A stretch of DNA of 64,000 bases from CAYWRO01 sp964460345 (GTDB taxonomy: Bacteria > Planctomycetota > Phycisphaerae > Phycisphaerales > UBA1924): the NCBI GenBank assembly GCA_964460345.1, contig CAYWRO010000010.1, positions 1 through 64,000 on the forward strand, read 5' to 3'. The notes under the pieces are model-generated. The model searched no databases. It was given only the letters and a program-made list of their open reading frames with translations, and was not told where the DNA came from. Both the position numbers and the translations under genes were made by a program. This document shows, piece after piece, positions 31,392-40,611 of the stretch (positions are counted from its first letter, which is position 1; each line of letters starts with the position of its first letter).

Positions 31392-32792
31392 ATGACGGCT
31401 GTTGACTTGTTGTCAAGCCCGTGGGCAGCGAAAATGCATGATCAGTTCGACAGGTTGACCTCGACCCCTCGGGAACCGATCATCGTGACAATGCCCGATT
31501 CCGCTACGGAGATCCTACGAGCCAACGATGCCAAACCCCTTTCCGATGAGGAGTTAGCCCGTGCGGATGTGGTCGCCCGCCGGCTTCACTCCGAGCTCCG
31601 GTCGACTGTCCTGACCCTGCCGGACCGAAGCCGGGGCGCCACAGGGATGGCCCGGCACCTCGACATTGAACGCACAACCTGCCAGCGAATCGTCACGGCC
31701 ATCTCCGAGCCGACCGTCAATCCCACCCTGCTCTCCCGTGTTCCGGGGGTGCGGGGGCTGCGGCAGTTTGTGGAGGCCTGCCGCGGCGCGGAGGTGGCGG
31801 ACGAAGGCCGTTTGGCGACACTTGAGGCCGCCATCGACCAGTTTGAGAACCTCCTGCGGGACATGGGAGGAAGCCAGTCAGCGCTCATCAGGCGGATCAC
31901 AGCCGTTGCGAGGGCGCGGCAGGTTCAGCCCGACGCTGAGCACCACGGCCACCGGTCTGAGGCCGCTCGGAGGCGGATCTTTGAGGGGGCTGCTGAGGTC
32001 GCCGGCCGGTACTCGGACGTGAACGTGGCCCTCTACGCGTTCCGGCCGTGGGCGGAGGACCCGGAGCAGATCGAGCGCGCCATCGTGTATGGGGCGATTG
32101 GTCACCGCGCCCGTCCGGACGCCGTGCCGTTCGTGGTGATCACAGGGCACTTTTCGGACGCTCGCAGCGAGCCGAAATCGGTCGGATTCGCCAGCCTGGA
32201 CAGCACGCCGGCGAAGGGGCACACGCCCCAGGCGGTGCTCACGGAGTTTTCCTCCGATCCGCCGCCGCTGGTCACTTCCGGTGGCCCGAACGGCACGCTC
32301 ATGCAGACGATCGATCCGGCGGCCACGGCCGATGGAGCTGCCGTCGACATCCTCGTTGCGAATCACACCCGCAACCACGGCCGTCACCCGGCGCTTGAGG
32401 AGATTCCGGTCGAAGAGGTCTGGACGCTGACGCACTACCCGACGCGGTATCTTCTCTTTGACGTGTACCTGCACCGCGACATGGCGCGAATGTGCATTCC
32501 GTCCCTGGATCTGCATCTGTGGCGTCCGAACCTGGAGCAGACGCTCGGGGACCGCTGGTACACCCGCGTCCCGCACGGGCCGCGCCTGGAGATTCTGGGC
32601 GCCGGTCTCGAGAACGCTCACAGCGATGTGTACCCGCGCTACGCGGAGATGTCACGCTACTTTTTCAACCGGCTCGCCTGGGACCCGAGCGAGTTCATCG
32701 GGTTCCGCTGCGGGCTGCGGTACCCGATCTGGCGCGGCGGGTACTGCATGTCATTCGACTTCAGTGGCAACCGGCCCGCCGAAGAGGATTGA
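31392..32792 (+). CDS. Unrecognised protein with possible N-terminal helix-turn-helix
   Basis: 466 residues, not assignable to a family by eye. Residues about 75-130 (TGMARHLDIERTTCQRIVTA, then VNPTLLSRVPGVRGLRQFV) look like a helix-turn-helix, with a MARHLDIERTTCQRIV recognition-type helix pair. The rest is a mixed alpha/beta region without signal peptide or membrane segments, containing FVVITGHFSDARSEPKS, LTHYPTRYLLFDVYLHRDMA and EFIGFRCGLRYPIWRGGYCM. The start is uncertain: ATG 31392 has no Shine-Dalgarno and a leader of about 20 bases; ATG 31434 and 31491 are alternatives. It is monocistronic and convergent with sucB. A self-regulating transcription factor is a guess. Confidence 0.6.
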   Translation: MTAVDLLSSPWAAKMHDQFDRLTSTPREPIIVTMPDSATEILRANDAKPLSDEELARADVVARRLHSELRSTVLTLPDRSRGATGMARHLDIERTTCQRIVTAISEPTVNPTLLSRVPGVRGLRQFVEACRGAEVADEGRLATLEAAIDQFENLLRDMGGSQSALIRRITAVARARQVQPDAEHHGHRSEAARRRIFEGAAEVAGRYSDVNVALYAFRPWAEDPEQIERAIVYGAIGHRARPDAVPFVVITGHFSDARSEPKSVGFASLDSTPAKGHTPQAVLTEFSSDPPPLVTSGGPNGTLMQTIDPAATADGAAVDILVANHTRNHGRHPALEEIPVEEVWTLTHYPTRYLLFDVYLHRDMARMCIPSLDLHLWRPNLEQTLGDRWYTRVPHGPRLEILGAGLENAHSDVYPRYAEMSRYFFNRLAWDPSEFIGFRCGLRYPIWRGGYCMSFDFSGNRPAEED

Positions 32793-32879
32793 ACGCGCCG
32801 CCGCTTTTCATCGCGGTGCGCAGCCCGGAGTGATCGATCGGCTTGAGCAGAACGCGGCCATGGCACCGCCACGGCTCGC

Positions 32880-34202
32880 TCACAGATCGAGCAACAGACG
32901 CTCCGGGTTCTCGATCGCTTCCTTGATCGTGACGAGGAAACGCACCGCCTGTGCGCCGTCGATGATTCTGTGGTCGTAGGAGAGCGCCAGATACATCATC
33001 GGCCGCAGGGCGATCTGACCGGGGTTGTCCGGGTCTTCGACTGCACGCTTCTTAATCGTGTGCATGCCGAGAATGGCCGACTGCGGCGGATTCAGGATCG
33101 GCGTGGAGAGCAGCGAACCGAAGACGCCGCCGTTGGTGATGGTGAAGGTTCCACCCTGCATCTCCTCGAGCGAGAGTTTGCCGTCGCGGGCCCGCTCGGC
33201 CAGATCCTTGATGCCGCGCTCGATGCCGGCGAAGGAGAGTGACTGGCAATCCCGCAGAACCGGGACAACGAGCCCCTTGGGCGTGCTGACCGCAATCGCA
33301 ATGTCACAGTAGTCGTGATACTCGATGGCGGGCGCGCCACCCTCGCCCTGCACGATGAAGGCATTCACCCCTTCGTGGGCCTTGAGCGCCATCACCGCCG
33401 CCTTGACGAAGAAGCCCATGAAACCAAGCCCGATGCCGTGCTTCTTCTCGAAGGCTTCCTTGTACCGCGAGCGCAGGGCCATGACGGCCGTCATGTCGCA
33501 CTCGTTAAACGTCGTCAGCATCGCAGCGGTGTGCTGGGCCTCGACCAGCCGCGTGGCGATGCGTTGGCGCAGCGGCGACATGCGCTCGCGGCGAACGCCA
33601 CGGCTCTCACCCGCCGCACTGCTTGCAGCGGCCGGTGCCGCGGCAGTCTTTCCGGGCGTGGGCGCCGGGCTGGCCTTCCGCTGAATGGCCTCACGAACAT
33701 CCTGCTCCCGAACGCGTCCGCTGGCGCCGGTCCCGCTCAGTTCGCTGAGGGAGATTCCGTGCTCCGCTGCGAGCTTGCGAGCAAGCGGCGTCGCCCAGGC
33801 GCCGGCCTCGCCTTCCGCGGGAGCAGTGACCATACCGTTGCGCGGCTCACTGTCTGGCCTCTCGTGAGCCCGCACGCCTGGCATGGCACGCATCGCCGTC
33901 GCCGATGGCGTCTCGCCCCCTTCTGCGGCCTTCGCTGCGCCGGCAGACGATTTCTCCGCAGGAGGGGAGGCAGACTCGTCAACCTCGCCCACGACGGAAC
34001 CAATCTCCACCTCATCCCCCGCCGCGGCACGCCGCTTGAGAATGCCGGAGGCCGGCGCGACGAGCTCCTGCGTGATCTTGTCCGTCTCAAGCTCAAGAAT
34101 CGGCTCATCGCGCTCGACGAACTGGCCGTCTTCCTTGAGCCACGCGGAGATCACGCCGCTTGTGATGGATTCACCGACTTCGGGGATGACAATTTGAGTC
34201 AT
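32880..34202 (-). CDS. sucB: Dihydrolipoyllysine-residue succinyltransferase (2-oxoglutarate dehydrogenase E2)
   Basis: Core enzyme of the 2-oxoglutarate dehydrogenase complex in the TCA cycle. 440 residues. The lipoyl domain has lipoylation Lys K42 in LELETDKITQELVAP, followed by a linker. The E3/E1-binding domain is at about 136-172 (ATPLARKLAAEHGISLSEL and GTGASGRVREQDV). The catalytic domain carries the active-site HxxxDG at H411-G416 (SYDHRIIDG) and GTFTITNGGVFGSLLSTPIL. Six bp downstream of sucA on the same strand. The E3 gene (lpd) is not in the window. Confidence 0.95.
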   Translation of the reverse strand: MTQIVIPEVGESITSGVISAWLKEDGQFVERDEPILELETDKITQELVAPASGILKRRAAAGDEVEIGSVVGEVDESASPPAEKSSAGAAKAAEGGETPSATAMRAMPGVRAHERPDSEPRNGMVTAPAEGEAGAWATPLARKLAAEHGISLSELSGTGASGRVREQDVREAIQRKASPAPTPGKTAAAPAAASSAAGESRGVRRERMSPLRQRIATRLVEAQHTAAMLTTFNECDMTAVMALRSRYKEAFEKKHGIGLGFMGFFVKAAVMALKAHEGVNAFIVQGEGGAPAIEYHDYCDIAIAVSTPKGLVVPVLRDCQSLSFAGIERGIKDLAERARDGKLSLEEMQGGTFTITNGGVFGSLLSTPILNPPQSAILGMHTIKKRAVEDPDNPGQIALRPMMYLALSYDHRIIDGAQAVRFLVTIKEAIENPERLLLDL

Positions 34203-34208
34203 GGTAGA

Positions 34209-37190
34209 TCACGCTGAGGCCGGGGCCTTGCGCGTGGGACGCGCAGCGCCGGCGGGTTCCTTCTTCTCGCTTCTGGACGCACCGTTGCCGCCCTTGCCGG
34301 TCAGAGGTCGCACGCCTGACTCACGCCCGCTGGCGGGCGCTTCTCCAACCGCAGCAGTGATGACGGCCTCCTGCTCGATCTTGTGGCGAGACTTGCTGCC
34401 GACCGCCGGGCTGGCGCTGCGGGCGCGACCGATGAACTGCAGATCCTTGAGACCGCACTGCTCTCGCAGCACCTCTGAGATGTACTGCCAGGCGCCCATG
34501 TTGCGCGGCTCCTCCTGCACCCAGGCGAACTGGGCGGCCTTGGGGTAGCCGGCCAGGATCTCGCGCATGCGCGTGACATGGAACGGATAAAGCTGCTCGA
34601 CACGCACAATCGCCAGGTCAGCCGCCTGCTTGCCGAGCTGCTCGCGGCGCGCAGCCAGTTCGTAGTAGATCTTCCCCGAGCACAGCACGATGCGCCGCAC
34701 ACGCTGGCGGTCCTGTGCGCTGGCCAACTGCGGATCATCGATGATCTCCTGGAAGCTGCCCTCCATCAGTTCATCGATGTGGCTGGTCGGGGTGCGCAGC
34801 AGACTCTTGGGCGTCATCACGATCAGCGGCTTGCGGAACGGAGCCCGGACCTGCCGGCGGAACATATGGAAGGCCTGAGCGGCCGTCGAGGGATACACCA
34901 CCTGCATGTTGTCGTTGCCGCACAACTGCAGGAAGCGTTCCATACGCGCCGACGAGTGCTCCGGCCCAGCGCCTTCATACCCATGGGGCAGCAACAGAGT
35001 GACGCCGGACCAGCGTTCCCACTTGACCTCCGCCGAGGCGAGGAACTGGTCGATGATGACCTGAGCGCCGTTGACAAAGTCGCCGAACTGCGCCTCCCAC
35101 ATCACAAGCATATTGGGATCGGCCAGGGAGTAGCCGTACTCGAAAGCGAGCACGGCGGCCTCGGAGAGCGGGCTGTCATAGATGCAGAACCGAGCCTGCA
35201 TTGGTTGACCGTCGGGGCCGGGCTTGCCCGCCTCATCGGGGGTCGCCGCCAACGGGCGCATGTGATTGAGAGAGATGTACGGCTCGGCCGTCTTAAAGTC
35301 GCGCAACACGGCATGCCGGTGGCTGAAGGTGCCACGTCGGCTGTCCTGCCCCGTCAGGCGCACCGCCGAGCCTTCCAGCAGCAGGGTTCCGAACGCCAGC
35401 GCCTCGGCGTCGGCGTAGGAAATGGCCTGCGTGTCAAGGAGCTTTGAGCGGTCCTGCAGGAGCCGCTTCAGCTTCGGATTCAGGTTGAAGCCTTCGGGGA
35501 TGCGGCCGAGCGCTTCGCAAACGGTCGCCAGCGCATCGCGGCTCACCCCGGTCTGCACCGCGTCGAATGTGTAGGCACTGCTGAAACCGGCCCAGCGCTT
35601 CGACCCCGGGTCGATCGTCGGATCACGGGGGCTCTGGCGTGCCGACGCCTGGGCGCTCTCCAACGCTTGATCGAGACGATCACTGATCGCCTGCATGTCC
35701 TTGTCGTTCAGCACGCCTTCGGCCAGAAGTCGCTCGGCGTACGAGGCCAGCACCCCGGGGCGCCGCTTGATCAACGACGCCAGAATCGGCTGCGTGAACG
35801 AGGGCTCATCCTGCTCGTTGTGGCCGTACCGCCGGAAGCAGTACAAATCGATCACGACGTCCTTCTTGAACTTCTGCCGATACTCCAGCGCCATCTGGGC
35901 GGCGGTGACAACCGCCTCCGGATCGTCGCCGTTGACGTGCATCACCGGCGCTTCGATCATCAGGGCCATGTCTGTGCAGTACCGCGTGGAGCGTGCATCC
36001 TCCGGCCCCGTGGTGAAGCCGATCAGGTTGTTCACGACAACGTGGATCGTTCCGCCGGTCGTGTACCCCTCAAGCCGCGAGAGGTTCAGCGCCTCGGCCA
36101 CGATCCCCTGCCCGATGATGGCCGCATCGCCGTGGACGAGCAGCGGGATCACGCGGCGGCGATCCGTGTCATTGCGCAACCGCTGCTTGGCGCGGCAGCG
36201 GCCTGCCACCACCCCGTTCACCGACTCGAGGTGACTGGGGTTGCTCGCCATGGCCAGGTGCACGACCCGGCCGCTTCGCAGGCGACGTTCGCCGCTGTAG
36301 CCGCGGTGATACTTGACGTCTCCACCGCCGTCGGCGAAGTCGGTCTCCCAGTTGTCCTCAAACTCGGTGAAAATCTGCTCGTAGGATTTTCCGAGAATGT
36401 TGTTGAGCACATTGAGTCGCCCGCGATGGGACATCCCCATCACGATCTCCTCGACCCCTGTTTCGGCGGCCGCCTCGATCACGCGGTCCAGCAGCACGAT
36501 CAGCGACTCACCGCCTTCGAGGCTGAAGCGCTTCTCGCCCGGATAGCGACGGCCAAGGAACTTCTCGAACATCTCCGAGCTGACGAGCTGCTCGAGGATG
36601 TGGCCGCGTTCCTTCTTCTCCAGCGGAATGCGCCCGCCGGTGCGCTCGAAGCGCTCCAGCAGCCAGGCCCGCTCCTCCGAATCGGAAACGTGAGCGATCT
36701 GGAAGCCAATTGACCCGCAGTAGGTCCGCCGCAGGAACTCAACGGCATCGCGCAGAGTGGCCCCCGGTTGAAGGGGGAGCTTGCCGACGTTTACCGGACG
36801 GTCCAGATCCGCCTCGGTCAGGCCGTGCTGCTCCAGGCTCAGGGCCTGCGGCGCCGGCGGCACCCGCTCGAACGGGTCCAACTGCGAGGCCAGATGCCCC
36901 ACCGTCCGGTAGGCTTCTACCAGGTCATCCACCGCGGACTGAAAGCGGAGGACCTCCCCCACGCTCCCCGGCTGGGCCGCGGCAGCCTCTGCCAACCCAC
37001 CTGTGGCTACAGCCCCCCGCTCCATCGCCAGATCGAAGCCGGCGAAGAAGTCCCTCAAATCGGGGACAATCTGGTCAGGGTTCTCCCGGTAAAGGGCATA
37101 CTGAGCCTCGAGGTACTCCGGATTCCAGCCATTCACTGAGGGAGGAACCGGACGCGGAACGGATGTCATCATGACCCCCATATGGGCCAA
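34209..37190 (-). CDS. sucA: 2-oxoglutarate dehydrogenase E1 component
   Basis: Thiamine-diphosphate-dependent decarboxylase of the TCA cycle, 993 residues, with the N-terminal E1/E2-docking segment (NGWNPEYLEAQYALYRENPD). ThDP/Mg binding appears in VHGDAAIIGQGIVAEALNL and VVVNNLIGFTT; other signatures are GMSHRGRLNVL, FRRYGHNEQDEPSFTQP, WEAQFGDFVNGAQVIIDQF and LLPHGYEGAGPEHSSARMER. The C-terminus is basic and extended past FIGRARSASPAVGSKSRH. ATGs at 37190, 37181, 37172 and 37169 are all possible starts. With sucB it forms a two-gene operon. Confidence 0.95.
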   Translation of the reverse strand: MAHMGVMMTSVPRPVPPSVNGWNPEYLEAQYALYRENPDQIVPDLRDFFAGFDLAMERGAVATGGLAEAAAAQPGSVGEVLRFQSAVDDLVEAYRTVGHLASQLDPFERVPPAPQALSLEQHGLTEADLDRPVNVGKLPLQPGATLRDAVEFLRRTYCGSIGFQIAHVSDSEERAWLLERFERTGGRIPLEKKERGHILEQLVSSEMFEKFLGRRYPGEKRFSLEGGESLIVLLDRVIEAAAETGVEEIVMGMSHRGRLNVLNNILGKSYEQIFTEFEDNWETDFADGGGDVKYHRGYSGERRLRSGRVVHLAMASNPSHLESVNGVVAGRCRAKQRLRNDTDRRRVIPLLVHGDAAIIGQGIVAEALNLSRLEGYTTGGTIHVVVNNLIGFTTGPEDARSTRYCTDMALMIEAPVMHVNGDDPEAVVTAAQMALEYRQKFKKDVVIDLYCFRRYGHNEQDEPSFTQPILASLIKRRPGVLASYAERLLAEGVLNDKDMQAISDRLDQALESAQASARQSPRDPTIDPGSKRWAGFSSAYTFDAVQTGVSRDALATVCEALGRIPEGFNLNPKLKRLLQDRSKLLDTQAISYADAEALAFGTLLLEGSAVRLTGQDSRRGTFSHRHAVLRDFKTAEPYISLNHMRPLAATPDEAGKPGPDGQPMQARFCIYDSPLSEAAVLAFEYGYSLADPNMLVMWEAQFGDFVNGAQVIIDQFLASAEVKWERWSGVTLLLPHGYEGAGPEHSSARMERFLQLCGNDNMQVVYPSTAAQAFHMFRRQVRAPFRKPLIVMTPKSLLRTPTSHIDELMEGSFQEIIDDPQLASAQDRQRVRRIVLCSGKIYYELAARREQLGKQAADLAIVRVEQLYPFHVTRMREILAGYPKAAQFAWVQEEPRNMGAWQYISEVLREQCGLKDLQFIGRARSASPAVGSKSRHKIEQEAVITAAVGEAPASGRESGVRPLTGKGGNGASRSEKKEPAGAARPTRKAPASA

Positions 37191-37294
37191 AGGGTGCAGG
37201 TGGAATCTGAAACAAGGATGGTACCCCTCAGATCGGCCGCCGGCTGGGGCCGACTGGAGCCCGAACCGAACTTCGCGGTACCTCCCGGCCGGGC

Positions 37295-37315
37295 CGGCGA
37301 CTGGTCCGGTCGCCG
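37295..37315 (-). terminator. Possible hairpin after pstB
   Basis: CGGCGAC and GTCGCCG pair over a 7-base loop, 12 bp past the pstB stop. There is no T-tract on the minus strand. It could terminate the long T2SS/pst transcript. Confidence 0.35.
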
Positions 37316-37327
37316 CCAGAACCCACC

Positions 37328-38299
37328 TCAGCCAAACCGCCCGGAGACGTACTCCTCCGTCTCGGGCAGCTTCGGGTTCTGGAAAATCGCGCTTGTCGGG
37401 CCGTATTCCACCAGCCGGCCCATGTACATGAACGCCGTATGGTCGCTCACGCGCGATGCCTGCTGCATGTTATGCGTCACGATGATGATCGTGTACGACT
37501 CGCGAAGTTCCAACATCAGTTCTTCGATTGCCGCGGTAGATCGAGGGTCTAGAGCGGAGCAGGGCTCGTCCATCAGAAGCACGGTCGGCCCGACGGCAAT
37601 CGCCCGGGCGATGCAAAGCCGCTGCTGCTGCCCGCCGGAGAGCCCCAGGGCCGATTGGTGCAACCGGTCCTTGACCTCATCCCACAAGGCCGCCTTGCGA
37701 AGCGACCACTCCACCAGTTCGTCTGTCTCCTCGCCGGAGAGCTTCATGTGCATCCTGGCGCCGAAGGCCACGTTCTGGTAGACCGATTTGGGAAAGGGAT
37801 TCGGCTTCTGAAACACGATCCCCACGCGCCGGCGCAGTTCCACCACGTCTGTCGCCCGCGAGAGCACGTCGACATCGTGCATCTTCAACGTGCCTTCGGC
37901 GCGCGCAATCGGGATCGTGTCGTTCATCCGGTTGATCCAGCGCAGCAGCGTGCTCTTGCCGCAACCGCTTGGCCCGATGAACGCCGTAATGCGGTTCTCC
38001 GGAATCGCCAGGTTGATGTCCTTGAGCGCGTGAAAATCCGCGTACCAGGCATTCAAGTTGCGAATGTCCACCGCACTTGGCGCTCCAAGGGGCGGTGTGA
38101 CAGCCGGGGCGGAGGCTGGTGCGGCCGCCCGCTCATCCGGCGCATAGCCGCCTTCCTGCTCAAGCAGGCGCGATTCACTGGCCGGAGGTGTCCCTTCCGC
38201 TGGCGTCATCTGACCATCCTTGGCGTGCACACGCCCGCCGGCCACCACTGTGGCCGGCCGTGGAGGGTTGGAAACCGGAGACATCGACATGGCAGCCAT
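37328..38299 (-). CDS. pstB: Phosphate ABC transporter ATP-binding protein PstB
   Basis: ATPase of the high-affinity phosphate importer. 323 residues: an unusual 75-residue Ala/Pro-rich N-terminal extension, then a canonical PstB with IRNLNAWYADFHALKDIN, Walker A GPSGCGKST (109-117), the PstB-specific RWINRMNDTIPIARAEG, FQKPNPFPKSVYQNV, signature LGLSGGQQQRLCIARAIA, Walker B LLMDEPCSALDP and switch HNMQQASRVSD. ATG at 38209 (MTPAEG) or later starts could remove part of the extension. Downstream of pstA by 15 bp. No phoU follows; sucA is next. Confidence 0.95.
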   Translation of the reverse strand: MAAMSMSPVSNPPRPATVVAGGRVHAKDGQMTPAEGTPPASESRLLEQEGGYAPDERAAAPASAPAVTPPLGAPSAVDIRNLNAWYADFHALKDINLAIPENRITAFIGPSGCGKSTLLRWINRMNDTIPIARAEGTLKMHDVDVLSRATDVVELRRRVGIVFQKPNPFPKSVYQNVAFGARMHMKLSGEETDELVEWSLRKAALWDEVKDRLHQSALGLSGGQQQRLCIARAIAVGPTVLLMDEPCSALDPRSTAAIEELMLELRESYTIIIVTHNMQQASRVSDHTAFMYMGRLVEYGPTSAIFQNPKLPETEEYVSGRFG

Positions 38300-38314
38300 T
38301 CCCTCAAAGCCTTC

Positions 38315-39535
38315 TTACCCCAGCGGCCGCTGCAAACGCTGACGGATGAGCACCGCGGCCGCATTGAAGACAAGCAGCACCGTCAGCAGGACAATGATCC
38401 CGCTCGCCGCGATGTCGTGGAACTCCTGCTGCGGGCGTTGAGCCCAGTTGTAGATCTGCAGCGGCATCGCCGTGAAATCGTCCATCAGGTTCCCGGGCGG
38501 GCTTGAGATGAACACGATGCCCGCGATCATGAGCAGCGGCGCGGCCTCGCCGATCGCGCGACCCATGGCGAGAATGGCTCCGGTCATGATGCCCGGCACT
38601 GCGGCCGGCAGCGTTACCTTCCACACCGCCTGCCACCGCGTTGCCCCGAGTCCCAAAGCCGCATCGCGGAGTGAACGGGGCACGGCGCGCAGAGCCTCCT
38701 GCGACGCAATCACGACGATCGGCAGGATGACAAGCATCAGCGTCAACGCGCCGGCCAGCACCCCACGCCCGAACGGAAGCCGCAGGTAGTACCAGGACTG
38801 TGTGCTGATTCGCCCTGGATACTCCGATTCACGGACCGTCCGCGCGGCCAGTTGCTCATCTGACGGCCACTCCGCGTCGTCATCGATGACGTTCAACTCG
38901 ACCGTTTCGCCCGCAGCGGTCTGGACCCGCATCCCATCGACCGGAATCGTCTCCGGCCCCGCCGGTCCTTCGACCGGCACCAGCAACACCTGGTCCGCTT
39001 CATTGAAGAACTGATCTGCGTAGGACACCCCGACTTCGAGCGCCGGGTTCAGTTCGTTGCCGAAGAGCTGAAACATGGAGACGAACGCCGTCAGCCCGAC
39101 GATGCCGTACACGACCGATGGCACGCCCGAAAGGTTGCTGATGTTTGTCTGAATGAATCCCCAGATCCGGCGCGCCCAGCGCCGACGCGGCGAGAACTCC
39201 TCAAGGATAATCGCCGTCCCTACACCGAGCGGGAGCGTGAACAACGCCGTCAGCACCAGCAACCACACCGAGCCGCCGATCGCGGGGAAGAAGCCCGCTG
39301 TTCTGGCATTCGCGCCCGGCGGGTTCGTCAGGAACGTCCACGTCAGCGTTCCGATGCCGCGGTACACGATGGCGCCGAGGAACAGCGCCAGCAGCACCAC
39401 CGATGAAGCTGCAACGCACAGACAGAAGATCTGGAAGATTCGCTCCACGCGATGCCGCTTCGCGATGGACCGTTGCGCCCGCCGCATCCTTTCCCGATCC
39501 AGGATGATGGGCGTGGGCCCGATGCCGCGGCTCAC
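38315..39535 (-). CDS. pstA: Phosphate ABC transporter permease PstA
   Basis: Inner-membrane channel subunit of the phosphate importer, 406 residues (family usual about 280-300). The transport-domain loops are present: GVPSVVYGIVGLTAFV, RAVPRSLRDAALGLGATRWQAVWKVTLPAAVPGIMTGAILAMGRAIGEAAPL. The added length is mainly a hydrophilic segment of about 90 residues after the third helix (NEADQVLLVPVEGPAGPETI to ESEYPGRISTQSW). By topology it would lie on the periplasmic side. Four-bp overlap with pstC. Confidence 0.92.
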   Translation of the reverse strand: MSRGIGPTPIILDRERMRRAQRSIAKRHRVERIFQIFCLCVAASSVVLLALFLGAIVYRGIGTLTWTFLTNPPGANARTAGFFPAIGGSVWLLVLTALFTLPLGVGTAIILEEFSPRRRWARRIWGFIQTNISNLSGVPSVVYGIVGLTAFVSMFQLFGNELNPALEVGVSYADQFFNEADQVLLVPVEGPAGPETIPVDGMRVQTAAGETVELNVIDDDAEWPSDEQLAARTVRESEYPGRISTQSWYYLRLPFGRGVLAGALTLMLVILPIVVIASQEALRAVPRSLRDAALGLGATRWQAVWKVTLPAAVPGIMTGAILAMGRAIGEAAPLLMIAGIVFISSPPGNLMDDFTAMPLQIYNWAQRPQQEFHDIAASGIIVLLTVLLVFNAAAVLIRQRLQRPLG

Positions 39536-40491
39536 TCGTACACCTCCCGGAAGCGCCGGCGGATGGCCGCACCGATGAGCGTGAACGCAAAAGTGATGAC
39601 GAAAAGGGTCGCAGCAACGGCGTACATCGAAAGGTACTCCACGCCGAAGTTTGACACATCCCCCAGGGCCATCTGCACCATGAACGCTGTCATGGTCTGA
39701 ATCTCCTCACGCACGTCGAGCGTGAGCCTGGGCGTGCTTCCGGCCGCGAGGGCGACGATCATCGTCTCTCCAACGGCCCGGGCCGTTGCGAGCAAGACCG
39801 CCGAGACGATGCCCGACAGACCCGCGGGGACCACAACCTTTACCGCGGCATCAAACCTCGTGCCGCCCAGGCCGTATACCCCGTCGCGCAGGCTGTTCGG
39901 CACGGCGCGCAGCGCATCCTCAGAGAGCGAACTGACGATGGGCAGGATGAGGATGCCCACGGCGATGCCGGCCGAAAGTGCGTTGTAGCTGCCAAACTGC
40001 TCGCTGATCCCCTTCAGCCCGGGTGTCAGCAGTTCCAGCGCGAAGAAGCCGTAGACCACGGTGGGAATGCCGGCAAGCACCTCCAGCGCGGGCTTGAGCA
40101 CGGCACGCACGCGCGGCCTGGCGTACTCACTCAGGTAAATGGCGGTGACCAGACCGAGCGGCACGGCCACCAGCAGCGCCACCCCGGCCACCAGAAACGT
40201 GCCGCCGATCAACGGCCAGATACCAAAGTGCTTTTCAGACCCGAGCAGCGGGTTCCACTGCGTGCCTGTGAGAAACTCTCCGACCGAGACATCATCCTGC
40301 TGAAAAAACCGATACGTCTCGGTGCCCAGCACGACGATGATGGCGAAGGTGATGAGAATGGAGAAGCTCGTTGCACCGCCGAGGGCCGCCAGAATCCCGC
40401 GCTCCCTCAGACGAACAAGGGCGCGCGAACGCCGACGGCTCGCCAAAGCAAGAAGGGTTGCAGGTCGGGACTGGGTGGCGTTGGTCGTCAC
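39532..40491 (-). CDS. pstC: Phosphate ABC transporter permease PstC
   Basis: Second membrane subunit of the phosphate importer, 319 residues of usual size with six transmembrane segments. EVLAGIPTVVYGFFALELLTP, RAVPNSLRDGVYGLGGTRFD and ARAVGETMIVALAAG are the family permease motifs. ATG 40491. The ATGA-type overlap with pstA implies coupled translation. pstS lies 120 bp upstream with no terminator hairpin I can see. Confidence 0.95.
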   Translation of the reverse strand: MTTNATQSRPATLLALASRRRSRALVRLRERGILAALGGATSFSILITFAIIVVLGTETYRFFQQDDVSVGEFLTGTQWNPLLGSEKHFGIWPLIGGTFLVAGVALLVAVPLGLVTAIYLSEYARPRVRAVLKPALEVLAGIPTVVYGFFALELLTPGLKGISEQFGSYNALSAGIAVGILILPIVSSLSEDALRAVPNSLRDGVYGLGGTRFDAAVKVVVPAGLSGIVSAVLLATARAVGETMIVALAAGSTPRLTLDVREEIQTMTAFMVQMALGDVSNFGVEYLSMYAVAATLFVITFAFTLIGAAIRRRFREVYE

Positions 40492-40611
40492 GAGTTAGCG
40501 CGTCGCAAACTGATGGGGCCGGTACGGTAGGGAGGCAAGCGCCATCGCAGCCTTTCGGCTGCGGCGGCGACGACTCTATCTCTGTACGAAGTCGGTGGGC
40601 CGACGCTCCTG

